Positions 62,445 to 64,000 of a stretch of 64,000 bases of DNA are shown in pieces (position 1 is the stretch's first letter; the number at the start of each line of letters is the position of its first letter). The DNA comes from Tunturibacter empetritectus. GTDB taxonomy: Bacteria; Acidobacteriota; Terriglobia; Terriglobales; Acidobacteriaceae. The translations under genes and the position numbers were made by a program. The notes below the pieces were generated by a model, which saw only the letters and a list, made by a program, of their open reading frames with translations, had not been told where the DNA came from and ran no database searches. The DNA is taken from NCBI RefSeq assembly GCF_040358985.1, contig NZ_CP132932.1:2170001-2234000 (forward strand). The letters are read 5' to 3'.

Positions 62445-62523
62445 CTTGGTATCAACCATACATCCTGCACCGCCGCTCTGCAACCCGAGGGGCCGAGTGT
62501 TCCCGCTGCATTCAGTAAAACTG

Positions 62524-63354
62524 CTAATCGACCGGGGACTGCTTCTTCCCCCAGTTAAATCGCCGGCCCACAATCGCCTTCACGATCAGGTGATCGGTAG
62601 CAGCTGTAGGTCCGATCCCCACGCCGAAGTTGATCTCCCACTTCGGAGAGACGTTCAAATCCGTCACCGCAAAGATCTGCTGTTGTTGCCCGTGGAGCGA
62701 CTCGAACGACCCGATGCGTCCATAGTCTGCGTAGTATTCGAGTCCTCCGCTGATTACCCTCGTAAAGTCATAACTAACTTTGGCTGCCGGGGAAAATCCC
62801 AGCCCCAGCGCAACATCCGGTCCGTGGAAGGTCCTCTCCAACGCAGGATTCACTGCGAAGTACCATCGCCCCACCGACTTGTCGATGATCGGCCGTATCT
62901 CCCACGTCCACGTATCCGGCGAATACACGGCCCTCTGGTAGCCGATCTCTGTTGACAAGCTGACTCCTACCGGCCAGTGCCACGAGTCGGGCACCCTCAC
63001 CCGTGGTCGAATATGATCGCCGACCCATTGCACTCCATGGCCGTCCTGAGTACTCGTAAAGACGTAGAATCCCACCTCGGACCACGTGGTCAGTCCTTCC
63101 GTAAGCTCCAGCGTCTCGTGCTCCTGATGATTCGTTGGATACACCCCGTCAACCGTCCGTATCTGACCCTCCGGCGTGAAGTTCGTATGCAGCTCCACCA
63201 TCAAATTCTTCGGTGGAACCGTATCGGCCCCATACACCTGAATCTCATAGTTGCCTTGGGCACGTGCGACCTCCGTCGAGCATGCAGCCATAGCAAGACC
63301 CAGCGACAGAACCGCGATCTTGCCTCGACATGTCAAGAAGAAATCCAGGATCAT
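62524..63354 (-). CDS. Exported outer-membrane-like beta-barrel protein of unknown function
   Basis: 276 residues, signal peptide about 1-33 (VLSLGLAMAACSTEVARAQG). The mature part is beta-rich with alternating aromatic strands (VELHTNFTPEGQIRTVDGVYP, SEVGFYVFTSTQDGHGVQWVG, VSLSTEIGYQRAVYSPDTWTWEIRP, KWEINFGVGIGPTAATDHLIVKAIVGRRF), typical of small outer-membrane barrels. No named domain recognised. It starts 7 bp after the stop of the multicopper oxidase gene, so they are co-transcribed; a role in copper or oxidative envelope chemistry is possible but only by linkage. Confidence 0.78.
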   Translation of the reverse strand: MILDFFLTCRGKIAVLSLGLAMAACSTEVARAQGNYEIQVYGADTVPPKNLMVELHTNFTPEGQIRTVDGVYPTNHQEHETLELTEGLTTWSEVGFYVFTSTQDGHGVQWVGDHIRPRVRVPDSWHWPVGVSLSTEIGYQRAVYSPDTWTWEIRPIIDKSVGRWYFAVNPALERTFHGPDVALGLGFSPAAKVSYDFTRVISGGLEYYADYGRIGSFESLHGQQQQIFAVTDLNVSPKWEINFGVGIGPTAATDHLIVKAIVGRRFNWGKKQSPVD

Positions 63355-63361
63355 CTCCGAG

Positions 63362-64000
63362 TCACATATAGCGAAAGAGCATCATGAATCCATCGTCCAT
63401 GTGGTTCTGTTGATGGCAATGGAACAGCGTAAGCCCCGGGTGGTTCGCTGTAAACTCAACATCGACCTCGGAGCCCGCTCCAACTAGAACAACGTCTTTT
63501 AAAATGCCGCGCGTCTTAGCCTGATCTCCAACCCGGATCAGTTCGAACGTATGCCGATGCAGATGAACCGGGTGATCCTCCGTACTCTTGTTCTTGAACA
63601 GCAGCCGATAGCGCTGACCCCGCGTTAGCACCACCGTCTCGGTATCGGGGAAGGACTTGCCGTTGATCGTAAAGCGATCCATCGCACCATGCCCCGCAAA
63701 CTTGGACTCGAACACCAGCGGAATCTCAACAGCATCTTTCTCCGATACCGCTCCCGCCACGCCGAACTGCGGATAGTCCCACACCAGGTTGTTCGGCTGC
63801 TCCCACCGCGGCTTCCCTCCGGCTCCGGCATACTCCACGACAACTCCCATCCCCGCGCCCATCACGTGTTTGCGTACCTCTCCCATCACCCACACACCGG
63901 GGTTATTCATCTCAACCACTGCGCACACACGTTCGGCAGGCGCTAGCCGCAACATCGCCACTGTTCGTGGCTGCGGAACCGTGTTCCCATCAAGCGCAAT
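63362..64000 (-). CDS. Multicopper oxidase, C-terminal part (runs off the window)
   Basis: Partial: the frame is open to the window edge (IALDGNTVPQPRTVAMLRLAPAERV upstream of the first visible ATG), so the N-terminal cupredoxin domains lie beyond 64000. The visible third domain has copper-binding motifs HPVHLHRHTFEL and LFHCHQQNHMDDGFM (the HCH..H cluster with the type 1 Cys and His ligands). The axial position of the type 1 site appears to be Phe rather than Met, as in some high-potential laccases. It oxidises phenolics or metal ions, probably in the periplasm. Followed by the outer-membrane-like protein gene. Confidence 0.9.
   Translation of the reverse strand: MALDGNTVPQPRTVAMLRLAPAERVCAVVEMNNPGVWVMGEVRKHVMGAGMGVVVEYAGAGGKPRWEQPNNLVWDYPQFGVAGAVSEKDAVEIPLVFESKFAGHGAMDRFTINGKSFPDTETVVLTRGQRYRLLFKNKSTEDHPVHLHRHTFELIRVGDQAKTRGILKDVVLVGAGSEVDVEFTANHPGLTLFHCHQQNHMDDGFMMLFRYM

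Overview
The window reads as chromosomal DNA of an acidobacterium of the Terriglobia (subdivision 1) type, such as Granulicella, Edaphobacter or Terriglobus. The evidence is two very large Oar-type TonB-dependent receptors with an N-terminal carboxypeptidase-regulatory-like domain, an orphan ADOP-type FtsX permease, a GC-rich gene-dense layout, and a radical SAM enzyme resembling the tetraether/membrane-spanning lipid synthases. This assignment is inference; no rRNA or tRNA gene was found. No IS element, prophage or CRISPR array was recognised.

Layout. 1-8130: two Oar-like TonB receptors (+), each with a terminator. 8.4-14.3 kb (-): exported GH2 glycosidase, a 1002-residue multi-PAS histidine kinase and a YceH-type regulator. 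14.3-18.6 kb (+): ornithine cyclodeaminase-like protein, M15-type peptidase, HEAT-like protein, then a compact Phd antitoxin / PIN toxin / Abi_C-domain operon whose promoter is covered by two 18-bp tandem operator-like repeats. 18.7-20.8 kb (-): the Tes/MSS-like radical SAM enzyme. 21-24.2 kb: two related exported proteins of unknown function, a small charged protein and an RlpA-SPOR lipoprotein. 24.2-28.7 kb (-): exported TldE-like and TldD-like proteins, a membrane protein likely acting as anti-sigma factor, and an ECF sigma factor. Two identical back-to-back ECF-type promoters separate the sigma gene from a small membrane-protein gene followed by an M48 protease and a HIT protein (28.8-31 kb, +). 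31.2-35 kb: a disordered RNA-binding-like protein with a receiver-like tail, a 1-kb region with possible structured RNA, and tandem Skp/OmpH paralogues. 35.4-41.7 kb: lepA, a GAF-PP2C phosphatase, an MltD-like LysM transglycosylase and a histone H1-like protein. 41.8-48.9 kb (-): exported peroxiredoxin, lpxI, exported Gfo/Idh protein, lpxA, fabZ, cysK, an exported protein and an SDR. 49-56.4 kb: mixed small genes, the ADOP permease, ddl and a TonB-like protein. 56.5-62.3 kb (-): an aromatic amino-acid cluster transcribed trpB-trpA-chorismate mutase-DAHP synthase-tyrA, ending in ilvA, with an attenuator-like terminator in front of trpB. 62.5-64 kb (-): outer-membrane-like protein and the 3' part of a multicopper oxidase running off the window.

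Themes. Much of the region serves the envelope: lipid A and fatty acid synthesis (fabZ, lpxA, lpxI), Skp chaperones, peptidoglycan enzymes (RlpA, MltD, M15, Ddl), TonB import, and possibly membrane-spanning lipids. The features most worth a second look are the divergent ECF promoter pair, the TA-Abi operon, the radical SAM lipid synthase candidate, the trpB leader, and two families of interspersed intergenic repeats.
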